Shown here: in pieces, positions 27,701 to 37,039 of the stretch
Position numbering within the stretch: the stretch's first letter is position 1
Layout: each line of letters opens with the position of its first letter
Assembly (NCBI GenBank): GCA_963082875.1
Contig: OY720101.1
Coordinates: 14,097,671-14,161,670 of the forward strand
From: Corella eumyota
Lineage: Eukaryota; Chordata; Ascidiacea; Phlebobranchia; Corellidae
DNA length: 64,000 nt
Direction of reading: 5' to 3'
Program-made: the position numbers and the translations under genes
The notes under the pieces: model-generated
Database searches by the model: none
What the model was told of the DNA's origin: nothing
Seen by the model: only the letters and a program-made list of their open reading frames with translations

Positions 27701-29559
27701 TCCTCTAAAAACACGTTAAATATATATACCACTATATAAACCTATTTGTTCCACATATTTAAGCTTATTTTGCGTATTTTATTTTCAAAATCACGTTATT
27801 TTTCAAGTACAATAACAAATCCAATGCATGGTCATATAGTAGCAATTATAAGACTGACTCTATAGCATAAAACGGGGCCATATGTTGTAATTTATTCGAT
27901 TAAACTCTAGATCGATCAAAGACGTTCGAATCTATCCAACTGTGATGTAATTATGACGTCATAAACATAGTGACCAACGAGTGGAATTAGTGCGGACGCT
28001 ATTTGTCAAAAACAGCGGCAGATTTTGACATTAAAAAAGGATTTTTTTTTGTTGAAAATTCAAAATAATAAAAATTTTATAAAATAAAAAAATGTGTTTT
28101 TGCACCATTTTTACTACGCTTTTTATTCTTAAAAATTCTTGCCTAATTACTTATTTAATAATTCAAAGATTTGGCAAAAAAAAGGCCTAATCATTTTTCA
28201 AACGCAATAATATTAACGAATATTCCCAATAGAATTAATAGTAAAAAACACAAGTCCTTCGAGACAAATACGTAAAAATATGACTTCTTTTTGCGCGGCA
28301 AAATTTATGAAAATGCGATTTATAATCGATAACTAAATTAACATTAGTAATGATCGGTTTTTAATATTGTTTATAATAATTAAGTTGAATTTCATGGCAT
28401 ATGGTTATTTAGTACAATTAGAAATTAGATATCGCTTATTTTATGAAAGTTTAAAAACGCATTTTTTACAGACATTTTTAAATTTTACGCAAAATATATA
28501 CGTTAAATATTAATTAAAAAAAAATATATGTTTTTATTATAGACACTCATAAATAATTACAAAACTTTATCATATTAGGCCAATAAAATTATATCATAAT
28601 AATACAGCCTGTAAACAATAAATTAAACCACTTCAGTAGCTCAATCCTTATCTTTGATATAAAACAGATGTCTACATGTGACCCACAAAAATTTAAACAA
28701 ATTTGTTATTTAAAGGATTAAGGCTGTATTTAACTTTTAGGTAATATCATGAAGTCAATAAAGTTTTAAACTTGTATAACTTTAGACTGGGTTGGGGTAG
28801 TATCATGATGTCAATAATATCTTAAACTTGTACAACTTAACACTGGGTTGGGATAATATCATCATAAGGTCAATAAAACCTTAAACTTGTACAACTTAGA
28901 CTGGGTTGGGGTAATATCACGAGGTCAATAATATCCTAAACTTGTACAACTTGAGACTGGGTTGAGATAATATCATGAGGTCAATAATATCTTAAACTTG
29001 TATTACTTAAGACTGGGTTGGGGTAATATCATAAGGTCAATAATATATTAAAATTCTATAACCTTAGAAAAAGATAAGATTAACCAACATATCTAAATTA
29101 CCCAATGTTTAGACTGTAAATTTGACCTAATGCATTAATAATAAATTGTAATATATCAATAAAAAATTCACACCAAATATATAATACCAATAGCTCCATT
29201 AAATAGCTTTTATATCAGATAAGGAAGTATATTAAACAGCAATATCATGTGAACTATTTTGCAATTGATAATCCATTTTAAATATAAGTTATGTATTTAT
29301 GTTATCAGTATTTTACATTTAAATTTGATAAGAAATTACTTTTTGTAAATTTCTCATATATTTGATCAAAAAAATGATTATTTAAGGCTATAATTAGTAA
29401 TCAAATTATTAAAAAACACATATTTTTACTTTAAATTAAACTCCCAAAATGTAAATGCCTGTATTGCATATTTAAAATAAGCATGGTGTAAATTTTACCT
29501 GCTAATTTGAGAAACAGAATCGAAAACAGCAAAACGCTTTGTAGCCTTTGATTTTTCAT
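15765..29559 (-). CDS. NCAM: NCAM-type neural cell adhesion molecule, 24 exons
   Basis: Cell-surface adhesion receptor of the NCAM family. Exons 5'->3': 29559-29499, 26911-26754, 26025-25881, 25525-25379, 24918-24775, 24610-24508, 24055-23991, 23912-23820, 22115-21979, 21642-21489, 21067-20951, 20498-20377, 19976-19848, 19687-19558, 19208-19059, 18557-18421, 18241-18148, 18068-17976, 17795-17736, 17545-17468, 17081-16965, 16886-16766, 16435-16346, 15927-15765. They join in frame to 935 residues. Signal peptide 1-20 (MKNQRLQSVLLFSILFLKLA), five Ig domains (about 21-121, 122-218, 219-305, 306-402, 403-525; YTC, YTCF, YLCKA, YYCKA C-strand cysteines), two FN3 domains (526-618, 619-726), Ser/Thr-rich stalk, TM near 793-811 (GLIIGLIVAAFFIILLAV), then CLAKECGLCFCLSSALCG. 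That membrane-proximal Cys cluster matches the palmitoylated NCAM segment, and the tail's NEETTPLNN recalls vertebrate NETTPL. An in-frame upstream ATG exists at 29619, but the chosen one gives a clean signal peptide. Confidence 0.93.
16544..16680 (-). mobile_element. tRNA-derived SINE, internally deleted
   Basis: Starts with the SINE tail (TTTATTCTCGATGTGGAAAG on the plus strand), keeps AACATAGAGTAACA, then jumps to CTCACTCAAGGGCATTACAG and the tRNA-like head with a degraded B-box. The middle of the element is missing. It lies in an NCAM intron. Confidence 0.75.
17121..17375 (-). mobile_element. tRNA-derived SINE, nearly full length
   Basis: Plus strand runs from the tail TTTTATCCTCGATGTAGAAA through AACATAGAGTCACATCAG and AGTGCTGGCTCAGCAGGAG to the head ACCACTACACCACAGT. 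Considerably diverged from the consensus. It lies in an NCAM intron, antisense to the plus strand and co-oriented with the gene. Confidence 0.8.
19252..19527 (+). mobile_element. tRNA-derived SINE, full length
   Basis: Head ACTGGCAGCGTGGTGTAGTG carries the A-box, GGGTTCGATCCCCACTG is the B-box, then CTGAGCCAACACTTAATCAG, GGTCGGGGTAACTGATGTTA and the tail CACATCGAGGATAAATAAAT. At about 275 bp it is one of the best preserved copies and defines the family: a tRNA-like head, an unrelated body and a short A/T-rich tail. It lies in an NCAM intron in the opposite orientation to the gene. Confidence 0.9.
20560..20740 (+). repeat. Dispersed ~150-bp repeat (MITE-like), copy 1
   Basis: Shares GTCCAATTTATAGGTCTGCA, GTGGTG, GGTAAATTATC, AAATATTAGTT and TGTGACTATATTATGACAAT with copies near 42465, 58385, 61892 and 62345. 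The phrase GGTCTGCAAAAAAAATAAAA is duplicated here. Function unknown; it is non-coding. Confidence 0.6.
21702..21933 (-). mobile_element. tRNA-derived SINE, tail end lost
   Basis: Plus strand begins at ACAGCCTAAACATAGAGAAA and runs through GACCCAGTCTCAAGTTGACT and TGCTGGTACAGCAGGAGTTC to the head ACCACTACACCACACTGCC. The tail consensus TTTATCCTCGATGTGG is missing. It lies in an NCAM intron. Confidence 0.8.
23300..23738. repeat. Minisatellite, ~57-bp unit, about 8 copies, SINE-related
   Basis: The unit reads CCAACCCAGTTTTAAGTTGT then ACAAGTTTAAGATATTATTG then ACCTCATGATATTAC and repeats about every 57 bp. Its first half resembles the inner part of the local SINE (ACCCAGTCTCAAGTTGxCT...). A reverse-oriented array of the same unit lies at 28738-29065 in another NCAM intron. 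It lies in the intron between the exons at 22115 and 23820. Confidence 0.85.
25003..25247 (-). mobile_element. tRNA-derived SINE, near full length
   Basis: Plus strand from TTTATCCTCGATCTGGGGAA through GACCCAGTCTCGAGTTGCCT? variants (AACCCAGTCTCGAGTTGCCT here), TTAAGTATTGGCTTAACAG and AAGGGCGTTACAGCATGAGA to ACCACTACACCACGCTGCCG. Intronic in the NCAM gene. Confidence 0.85.
26472..26660 (-). mobile_element. tRNA-derived SINE, head truncated
   Basis: Plus strand from TTTATCCTTGATGTGGAAAA through AACATAGAGTAACTTTTGTT and ACCTTACTCAAAGGCAG; the tRNA-like head with its A- and B-boxes is missing. Intronic in the NCAM gene. Confidence 0.75.
27532..27580 (+). mobile_element. Short tRNA-like B-box fragment
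   Basis: GGGTTCAATTCCCACTGCTGG with the preceding GGCTCGGGATTGT resembles the B-box part of the local SINE head. No complete cloverleaf can be folded, so it is a fragment. It lies in NCAM intron 1. Confidence 0.4.
27954..27961. promoter_or_regulatory. Consensus CRE-type palindrome TGACGTCA in NCAM intron 1
   Basis: A perfect full CRE octamer within the large first intron of the NCAM-like gene. Five other copies occur in the window (14677, 15657, 30722, 62935 and one inside a coding exon near 35898). Regulatory use is inferred only from the motif. Confidence 0.3.
28738..29065. repeat. Minisatellite, ~58-bp unit, inverted relative to the one at 23.3 kb
   Basis: The unit reads AACTTAAGACTGGGTTGGGG, TAATATCATGAGGTCAATAA, TATCTTAAACTTGTAC and occurs about 5-6 times. 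It is the reverse complement of the 23300-23738 unit. The stretch CAACTTAAGACTGGGTxGGG is also found in the SINE body, so both arrays probably grew from a SINE segment. It lies in NCAM intron 1. Confidence 0.85.
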
Positions 29560-30721
29560 TGTTGACAAAACTGTAAAATCTAGCAACTCAAAGATTTTAA
29601 AAATATGAAAACAATTCACTTTTTGTTTAACGTAATATCTCTAAAAGTAAAACATAAAGTAAGGTTTCTATAATTAAGATTTATAAGCAGTATTAACGTT
29701 TAAAAACGCATTTTTTCTTATGTAAGACTGAAAAATAGCAAAGCTTACTACTGGAAAAATGTACGCGTACATTATTTAGCGGGTATACGTTTTAGCCTTT
29801 CTAAGTTATAAAAACTTGCCTTTTAGCCATTTATTATTTGTATTTTAGCCTAAAATTTCTACTTTTCCGTAGTTTAAACTTTAAATCAGTAACTTCTTAC
29901 GAAATATCAACAACTAGATGACTGGTTGCGAAAATTCCCTTGAAAGCAAAGGCCCGTATGACGTAATAATGATGTGCGAAAAAATACCACACCCAATTTA
30001 AAAAAAGGCGATTTTCAATTTTGAACTTGCACTTTATTAATTATTTAAAACTACCTCGTTATTCGTGTTATGATATTATCTTAACTCTAAAAATGGCTTT
30101 GAATTCTGCATACATTTTGTATACAACAAACGCTTTAAAATGGGTCACAAAAGCTGACATAATATCTAAATAAAAGACTGAACTAGCAACTCTGACTAAA
30201 ACAAAAAAGAAAAGAATTCAAAACAAAAACGCTAGCACTCCCAAAATTTTGCATTTTTTTCTGCCCGAGTTTAATTCCGTACTGAAAAATCGATGCCCAG
30301 ATCAGTTTAAATAATAAGAGAGTTAAAAAGAAAAAAAAGAGAGAATTAGAAACTGAATTATTTATGCTCATCGACAGGCAGTTGCCGAAGAAAAAACGAT
30401 GACTTCATTTTAAAAACTATTTGATTTTGCATTAGCCTAAACTACTTTTTTTTACAAAGCATTTTTCACAACTATAAATTCTTACTATCTTTTTAGCAAA
30501 ACTAGGCCTGTTAAAAGCATTTTTGCATGCGTTTATATATTAATAACTTCATTTTCTTTACCAAATAAGTTATTCTACCTATACATTTCTTTTTATATGG
30601 TAAAAAAGAAGTAGATCTTTGTAAAACAAAAGATTTTAATCGTTCTAAAACATGCGTGACGAATTATTGAGCAGATGCATAATTATGTAATTACCATTCT
30701 TAGACAATAAAACTTCGCTTA

Positions 30722-30729
30722 TGACGTCA
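30722..30729. promoter_or_regulatory. CRE-type palindrome upstream of the NCAM-like gene
   Basis: TGACGTCA about 1.2 kb upstream of the NCAM-like start codon. Its role is inferred from the motif alone. Confidence 0.3.
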
Positions 30730-31117
30730 CATCAAATTCTAACGACAGATTACGCCATAGACACCATATTTTAATCCAGCAATATAATAATTATCGAGTT
30801 AGTCTTACATTTAAACAAATAAATACCACAAAAATAATCAATTTCACGCATTTTGTTTTCCACATACTTTATGGCTCCTTTTTTTAGACCAGCGACTCAA
30901 TACTGTCATTTCGCGGACAAGATTTATACAACATTAATTTTGAATTTTGCTCTTTTTACATGAAAACCATTATTTAAAACGACAGTTTCTGGTAAATTAT
31001 TTTATTTACAACAATTAAAGTGCAAGTTATTAAAAAATACAATTCATGAATTTATCAAAAAAGGGTTTTTAAATTTGTCAAATGCTTCTTAAATTTAAAC
31101 TTTTAAAAACGATACCC

Positions 31118-31295
31118 ATTTTGGGTTTAGTGACCATGCCATAACATACTTAAAATCTTTATGTAAACATTAATACTTTTGGCATGTTTAAAATCATTAA
31201 ATTAATTTTGTCATTTTTTCCTGTCGCATTGTTGTAATATTAATTGTATATCGTATTTACTATTTACTTTTAATAATGTGAGAAAAAACAAAAAA
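31118..31295. repeat. 175-bp repeat with a close partner at 48314-48490 (copy A)
   Basis: Starts TTTTGGGTTTAGTGACCATG and continues with GTCGCATTGTTGTAATATTA and TGTATATCGTATTTACTATT. The match to copy B is nearly gap-free with only scattered differences. Inside, CATGCCA and TGGCATG about 50 bases apart can pair. Each copy lies 1-2 kb upstream of the start codon of a minus-strand gene encoding a signal-peptide protein. Confidence 0.85.
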
Positions 31296-31478
31296 ATGCG
31301 CGCTAATTCTAATAAAAAAATCAATCTAAAATGTAAAGTATTTACAAACAATATGCGTGCAGTAGTTTAAACATAGGCGAAAAAAGTATTAATTAAAAAA
31401 AATGTAGAAAAAAAAAATCATTTAGTCGAATAAAATCCAATGCAAAAATAAAAGTAGTAATGGCGTCATAATAGTTGG

Positions 31479-31484
31479 TTTATT
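31479..31484 (-). terminator. Poly(A) signal of the sPLA2 gene
   Basis: AATAAA on the minus strand starts only three bases after the stop codon at 31488-31490, implying a very short 3' UTR unless a distal site is used. Confidence 0.55.
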
Positions 31485-31487
31485 AAG

Positions 31488-33217
31488 TCATTTCCCATTG
31501 CCAATAGATGGGCATTTCATTTTTTCTTTTGGGGCTTTTGGGGTACCAGCGTTAAAAATGCAATCAGCAATTTGTACATCACATTTACATTTTTCATAAC
31601 GGTTCTTTACATCAACTTCTGCATCGTTTTGAAATTTTTGTTTCTCTTCAGGTGCTAAAATTAAAACAGACTTTACTTTTTTAAATATTTATTTATCCTA
31701 AATATAAAGATCTGGCTACAACAATAAATCACGGCCTAAAACCTTACTAAAAATTTCTAGAATGTAACTAGCAAAAATTGAACCTACAACCTCGTGTAGT
31801 CATTTTTTAAACAAATAAATATACAATTTAAAATCTAAACATACCGCATGATAGATTATTCATTCCAGTTTGATTGTTCCAATTATAGAAATAAGATTCA
31901 AAGTAAATTGTGAGCCAGGTTTTAGTATTTTTTATGTTGTCATCGTAACACATATCATGAATTTTGCAGCATCTGAATAAAAAAGGTTATTTTTACGCGC
32001 TTTTTAAAAGCTCTCACTACAAAACCTCAATTTTTTTATGTATATATCTTTATCCTCGATGTGAAAAAGTCGAATGCGCGACTTAAACATAGAGTAACAA
32101 CTGTTACTCCGACCCAGCCTCGAGTTGCCTGTGGCAGTTAGGGATTTTATATATTAAAATTGCCCAATAATTATACTGCTAATTAAGTGTTGGCTCAGCA
32201 GGAGTTCATACCGTTTATAGCGCCTTACTCAAGGGCTCTATAGCATGAGAGCAGTGGAGATTAAACCTACGACTTCATGGCGGTGTAGCAAGTGTTTTTA
32301 CGGCTACACCACGCTGCCGGTCAAATTGCTAATTATCAGTATTTTTTATTAAATAATTATCATTTATCCTTGACGTGGGAAAGTCGACTTCACGACCTAA
32401 ACATAGAGTAACATTTGTTACCCTGACCAAGTTTTGAGTTGACTTTGACAGTTTGTAATATTAAAACTATAATTGCCCGATATTTAAGACTATTCATTAA
32501 GTGTTGGCTCAGCAAGAGTTCGTAAATTGAATTGAATATGCATTTTTTTAAATAAATGTATGTGGGTATTTGTATGACTATTCTTGTAATATGTTTTTAA
32601 TGATACAGTTATATTAATTACTTGTCAACATTATCGACTGGTTCGCGTGATTTTTGCCCACCAGGACCGCAGTAACATCCATAACCAGAAAGCAAGGAAA
32701 AAACTTCGTTTCGATCTTTATAGTCCAGTTTAAGGGCGATTATCTCGCCCAAATTGCCCTCCTCCTAAAATTGGAATCAATAAATTAATTCTTAAGTGTC
32801 GTTTTTTAATATATTTTTTACTTAGTACGTAGCGACATAGGGTAGTTTAATTAATACTGATGTTATTGTACTGCAAAGTATAGTAAATGCAGGATAATAA
32901 ACGGACATAATCACTTGATCAGCAATACAACAAACTGCCTACTAAGTCAACTTAAAACTGGGTCAGAAAACGAAAGTTGCTTTAAAATAAGGCTGTAAAA
33001 TCGACCATCTTATATCGATGATAAAATAATATTTTAAAACAAATAACAATGTCTTAATATGTCCAATGTTATTCAAAATATGTTTGCATAACTTTTAAAC
33101 ACTTACATTAACAGCTTTGTTTTCTTCACGAACTTTTTGTAGTGGGAAAGCTTTACATGCTTCTGCGTTTTTATTTAAAAACACAAATAATAACGCAAAT
33201 ATAATAACTAGCCCCAT
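31488..33217 (-). CDS. Secreted phospholipase A2, 4 exons
   Basis: Calcium-dependent secreted PLA2 that would hydrolyse the sn-2 ester of phospholipids outside the cell. Exons 33217-33107, 32764-32622, 31972-31845, 31654-31488 give 182 residues. A signal peptide is present (MGLVIIFALLFVFLNKNAEA). The calcium loop YGCYCGPGG is at 65-73 and the active-site helix CCKIHDMCYDD at 86-96, with His90 and Asp91 as the His/Asp pair and Tyr94 equivalent to the conserved Tyr. KCKCDVQIADC supplies the second catalytic Asp (153). All residues needed for activity are therefore present. There is an acidic/basic N-terminal stretch of about 40 residues before the loop and a Lys/Pro-rich C-terminus. Subgroup within the conventional secreted PLA2s is not assigned. 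The gene is divergent from the unknown gene at 34.9 kb. Confidence 0.92.
32048..32321 (-). mobile_element. tRNA-derived SINE, full length, in sPLA2 intron
   Basis: Plus strand TTTATCCTCGATGTGAAAAA to GGCTACACCACGCTGCCGGT, with GACCCAGCCTCGAGTTGCCT and GTTGGCTCAGCAGGAGTTCA. Well preserved. Confidence 0.9.
32362..32524 (-). mobile_element. tRNA-derived SINE, head truncated, next to another copy
   Basis: Plus strand TTTATCCTTGACGTGGGAAA through AACATAGAGTAACATTTGTT to GTTGGCTCAGCAAGAGTTCG, then it stops before the tRNA-like head. It follows the full copy at 32048-32321 in the same orientation. Confidence 0.8.
32932..33030 (+). mobile_element. SINE 3' fragment, degenerate
   Basis: AAGTCAACTTAAAACTGGGTC, a scrambled middle, then AAATCGACCATCTTATATCG and ATGATAAAATAA, resembling the SINE tail. 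Lies in intron 1 of the sPLA2 gene. Confidence 0.5.
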
Positions 33218-34915
33218 TATTGGCTAGCTATTTAGTACTTAACTCTATTAATATACAAATATAAACAATTTATAGCGTTGGTTTAAATAGGCTATATTGT
33301 ATTAGACAGCTGTATATAATGACTAATAAATTCTATACAACTTTAGGATAACGAAACTGTTATTCTATATAGCCTACTTTGTTTTTTACTGTTTTAATAT
33401 GTTTTAAAAGTCTTGTAAATTGTTTATATGATATTTTAAATATAAACCTTATTAAACTTTTGTTTTAAACCAATATTTTGCGAAGCTAAGCAATATAACT
33501 ACTAAATATGAGTATACTTAACAATACTTTATAATGTTATTAGAAACTGCTATACTATATTGAACAGTAACAACTAATTACTCTTAAAAATTATATTAAC
33601 AGGCTATATACAAACCGAAAAAGCATGATTCATTAAAAAGTTACGCTTCTAGGCTAAGTGTTTTTCTAAACTAGTCAGCTTTAACACAAAGGTGTAGGTA
33701 AACGCCTGACTACGTTTAAACAACTACTCGCTCTGTTAAAGAAAAACAAGTATTGTTATATTGGAATACGTCACAATAGTGGGAGGAAAATAATACTCTT
33801 TTATTATCCTTATGAGAAATAAATAAGATTTAATAGACATCTTATATTTTTTAATAGAAATCGTACATTTTTATGATAAAGTTTTTTTTATATAATTAAA
33901 GAGCTTTTTTATATTTACCTATATATATTGTTTTGTATAGGAATTAGTAAAATAATTATATTAATAAAATAAATTTTATTTTTTTCAAAATTTTATTACA
34001 ATAAACATTAAAATTCGAAATATTTTTTTTAATAAAACTTTTAAAGATTCGTTTTATACTGAAAAAGTGTGCTCCATAAACTATTAAGTATTTAATTAAT
34101 AAATCCCAACATATGTTGTTTTGTAATAATTTAAATAAAATAATGTAAATTGATATAGGCTTAAAACAGTAATTCAAGATGACTTCCTCATATCTTGATT
34201 GAAACACTAATTAAAAAAACATTTGAAGAATATTAAAAATTATTTTAGGCCTTTTTATTTATTTAATGTAACGTTTTAACCATTCGCAACATTGAATTTT
34301 TTATGTGTTTTCTAAACATTTATTTAAATGTGTTTTAGCTTAAGTAAAGTAAGTGTTATTTTAACTTCATGGTGCCAGTGTAAAAAATTAAACCCAAAAC
34401 TCCAGGTATATACAGAACCCCTTAATAACTATATCACATTATCAATATTTAAAACAGGTTTTTATACAAAAATGCCAGTATTAAGTATAGGAAAAAGCTT
34501 AAGGTCAAAATCATAAACTTTGTACAGAGATTAAACGTCGTCCGTCCCTTGACTACCCTTTTTATGTAATACAAGTATAAAGTAACCACCATAAGCTTTA
34601 ATATAGGCTACGACCTCTGCCAGAATATTATGTTCAATACAATCCCGTTCCAGTATAAGTGATTTGTATGACTTGTATTGTATACTGAGTTAATCTGATG
34701 TCATAACAAACAATGAAAACAAAACAAGGACGATATTTGATATCTTTCGATTGATTCATATTTATTGGCACTTTATAATTGTGTAAGTTTTAATTGAATG
34801 TCTGCTGTCTGCGCATAATACTAGACAGTATATAGATTAAGATTTTTTAATTGGTCGTATTTGTTAAATAATGACTGGCAAAAAACTTGGATTTTAAAGA
34901 AAAACTACTAAAAAT
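33218..34915. other. Divergent spacer between sPLA2 and the unrecognised gene
   Basis: About 1.7 kb of AT-rich DNA between two divergent start codons; both promoters should lie here. A small upstream reading frame of eight codons (34871-34897, ATG...TAA) precedes the start codon of the plus-strand gene. I see no repeat or RNA gene. Confidence 0.5.
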
Positions 34916-36651
34916 ATGGTGAGTTTATTATCTGTGTAAGCTACTATCTGTAGAAGTTTCTCTACTTCGAAATTTAAACTTTGCCAGTGGGCTATGTATG
35001 CCAATTTATTTGAAGAGTTTAAATTGGTTAAAGATTTTTTATTTTAAAAAATCAATTTTTTTCCTTAAATTTAGGAAGTTCAAGACGCTGACCGCATTGA
35101 GTGTTCATCTTCAGCTCTAATTGACGCAGTCGGTAAAAAACTTCGGTTCTACTTGGACATAAAACGTCGTGAAGATGGCTTCGACACCTCACCTTCTTGC
35201 ATACCTCGTCGGGGGTTCCCCAACCTGTTACCCCGACCCATGTTGATGACGCAGCTACAGGATGTGTCATTACGTCATCATTTTACGCATGCGCAGGTCA
35301 GGACAGCATTGGGTAGAATTCAGTCGCTTAAGAAACATGATAACTCGAAGAAAAATGAGCAAGGCGTGAACGAAATAAAGAAATCGGTAAAAAAGTAAGT
35401 TATTTTGCTCTAAAAGCTACGCAAAATACACAAGTAAATATATGTATTTTTTTGTATATAAATTTATCCTTGATGTGGGAGATCAAATGCGTGACCTTAA
35501 CGTAAAGTAACATCAGTTACCCCGACTTAGTCTTAAGTTGCTTTTAACAGTTTGGGATATTATAGATTATAATTGCCCGATAATTACGCTGCTGATGAAG
35601 TGTTGGTTCAGCAAAAGTTGATACCGTTTATAACACCTTACTCAAGGGCGCCACATCGTGAGAGCAGTTGGGTTTGAAACCACGAACTCATGTGGTGTAG
35701 AAAGTGTTCTTACCACTACACCACGCTGCCGGTCTTAAATTTAATGTATATAGTTTTAACAGGGCCTTATGAATAATTTTGAATTTGTTAATTTTTCTGT
35801 AGCGTTCTTCGAAAAACAGACATGGCTCGCTTGAGTGCACAAGCAATGCGCATGCGCGTCCAAGGTCGAAAGTCACCAGAATATTCCATCGACATTGATG
35901 ACGTCATAAACAGTTCAAGACGTCAGAACGTCCAACCTCTACGTAACGGATTGAAAACAATTGTCAGAGCTACACCGCCACTTACTAGTAGTCGAGAGCA
36001 ACGTGTGAGTAAACACTTTTTTTGTTATTTCATTTATCCTCAATTTAACAAAGTAAACTCATAGTCTAGCTTAAGTAACTGTTAATAAGAAATAAAATAC
36101 CTTTTGTATGTTTTAAAAGTAAGGATAGCCTTTAAAATATTTCTAAAAAACTAATAATATGGTTACTGTCATATTAATTTAGAGAATACTTCAAGCTGCC
36201 AGCTGTCTATTATACGAAACCCAAAATATAGGAAGTCCAACTAGAAAGCGTTACATTGAAATGGGAAACACTAAAATTCAGCAACTAGATTTTCCTGGCC
36301 CTTTGCAGAGCAATTTTACACCTGAAATCCATAGGTAACAAACACTTTTTGCCTTTTTTCAAAGTATCCTTTAATATTTAACCACCCTTATTTAAATATT
36401 GTTCTAATACAAAGGGTTTTACGTTAGATTCTTACTGTTAACTTTATCAAGTAAGGCAAAACTAAATACAGCAGCAAAACCGATATATACAGTTACAGTT
36501 TTTATGTTTGTTTTTTAGAAAATATGCCCCCCTAATTAGTACACGACATATTCCAAATTCAGCAATAATAAGAAGAGGAAAATCTCGAATTGTTTACGAT
36601 ATTCAAGGCAGAAGACACAAAATGGTCGTTGACCGGCCATTATCTTGCTAA
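34916..36651 (+). CDS. Unrecognised basic protein, 5 exons
   Basis: Exons 34916-34918, 35075-35394, 35803-36004, 36183-36334, 36519-36651 join in frame to 269 residues. The start codon stands alone: ATG is followed directly by the donor GTGAGT, and the next exon begins GAAGTTCAAGACGC. Translation could instead begin further in, but no better ATG is near the start of exon 2. There is no signal peptide or membrane segment. The protein is Arg/Lys-rich and polar, with a Pro-rich part (RRGFPNLLPRP), a segment SIDIDDVINSSRRQNV, and a conserved-looking C-terminal half (ASCLLYETQNIG, STRHIPNSAIIRRGKSRIVYD, ending VVDRPLSC). I recognise no family. Frame, phases and codon use support a real gene. It lies 389 bp upstream of UBE2R on the same strand. 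Confidence 0.75.
35462..35733 (-). mobile_element. tRNA-derived SINE, full length, intronic
   Basis: Plus strand TTTATCCTTGATGTGGGAGA to ACCACTACACCACGCTGCCG. Lies in the intron between the exons ending 35394 and starting 35803 of the unrecognised gene, opposite to the gene. Confidence 0.9.
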
Positions 36652-37039
36652 AAATGGCAAATAAAACTTGAAAATTAACTTTTACAACTTGCTATATGCT
36701 GTCTTTATAACTATTTTTCTGCGATTAATTTAACTTTGTTGGCTAAATTTGCACTGTCTAGATTTTGTTAAAGCATTTTATTATCTTGTAGCAAATATAC
36801 TGCGTTTTAAAAGGCAAACAGTTTATAAAAACTGGTCTAAAGATTCTTAGTTTTGTCTATTCTATTAAAATTTCTCCATTTTTGTCAAATATAAGCTTAA
36901 AACAGGAACCTTAGATTATAAAATATGACGTAATTAAGGCAATCGTTTTGTCATAATAAACATGTAATACAACTTTTGCCTATTTTGAGGGCATTGTGGC
37001 AATCCTAATTAAAGAAATGGGCCTCATTTTTCTGAAATT
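36652..37039. other. Short spacer before UBE2R
   Basis: 388 bp of AT-rich DNA between two genes on the same strand. It would hold the UBE2R promoter or, if the pair is co-transcribed, an intercistronic region. No motif decides between these. Confidence 0.4.
36660..36665 (+). terminator. Poly(A) signal of the unrecognised gene
   Basis: AATAAA eight bases after the stop codon at 36649-36651. Confidence 0.5.

Larger units (their letters stand above)
29560..31478. other. Spacer upstream of the NCAM-like gene, downstream of the sPLA2 gene
   Basis: No exon supported. It should hold the NCAM promoter and 5' UTR (upstream side of the first exon at 29559). Contains a palindromic TGACGTCA at 30722-30729 and a 175-bp repeat at 31118-31295 that has a close partner at 48314-48490. 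Remaining sequence is AT-rich and unremarkable. Confidence 0.5.

Noticed and set aside
33956-34516. Open frames in the spacer between sPLA2 and the unrecognised gene
   Set aside because: Low-complexity AT-rich translations with no splice partners or recognisable features.
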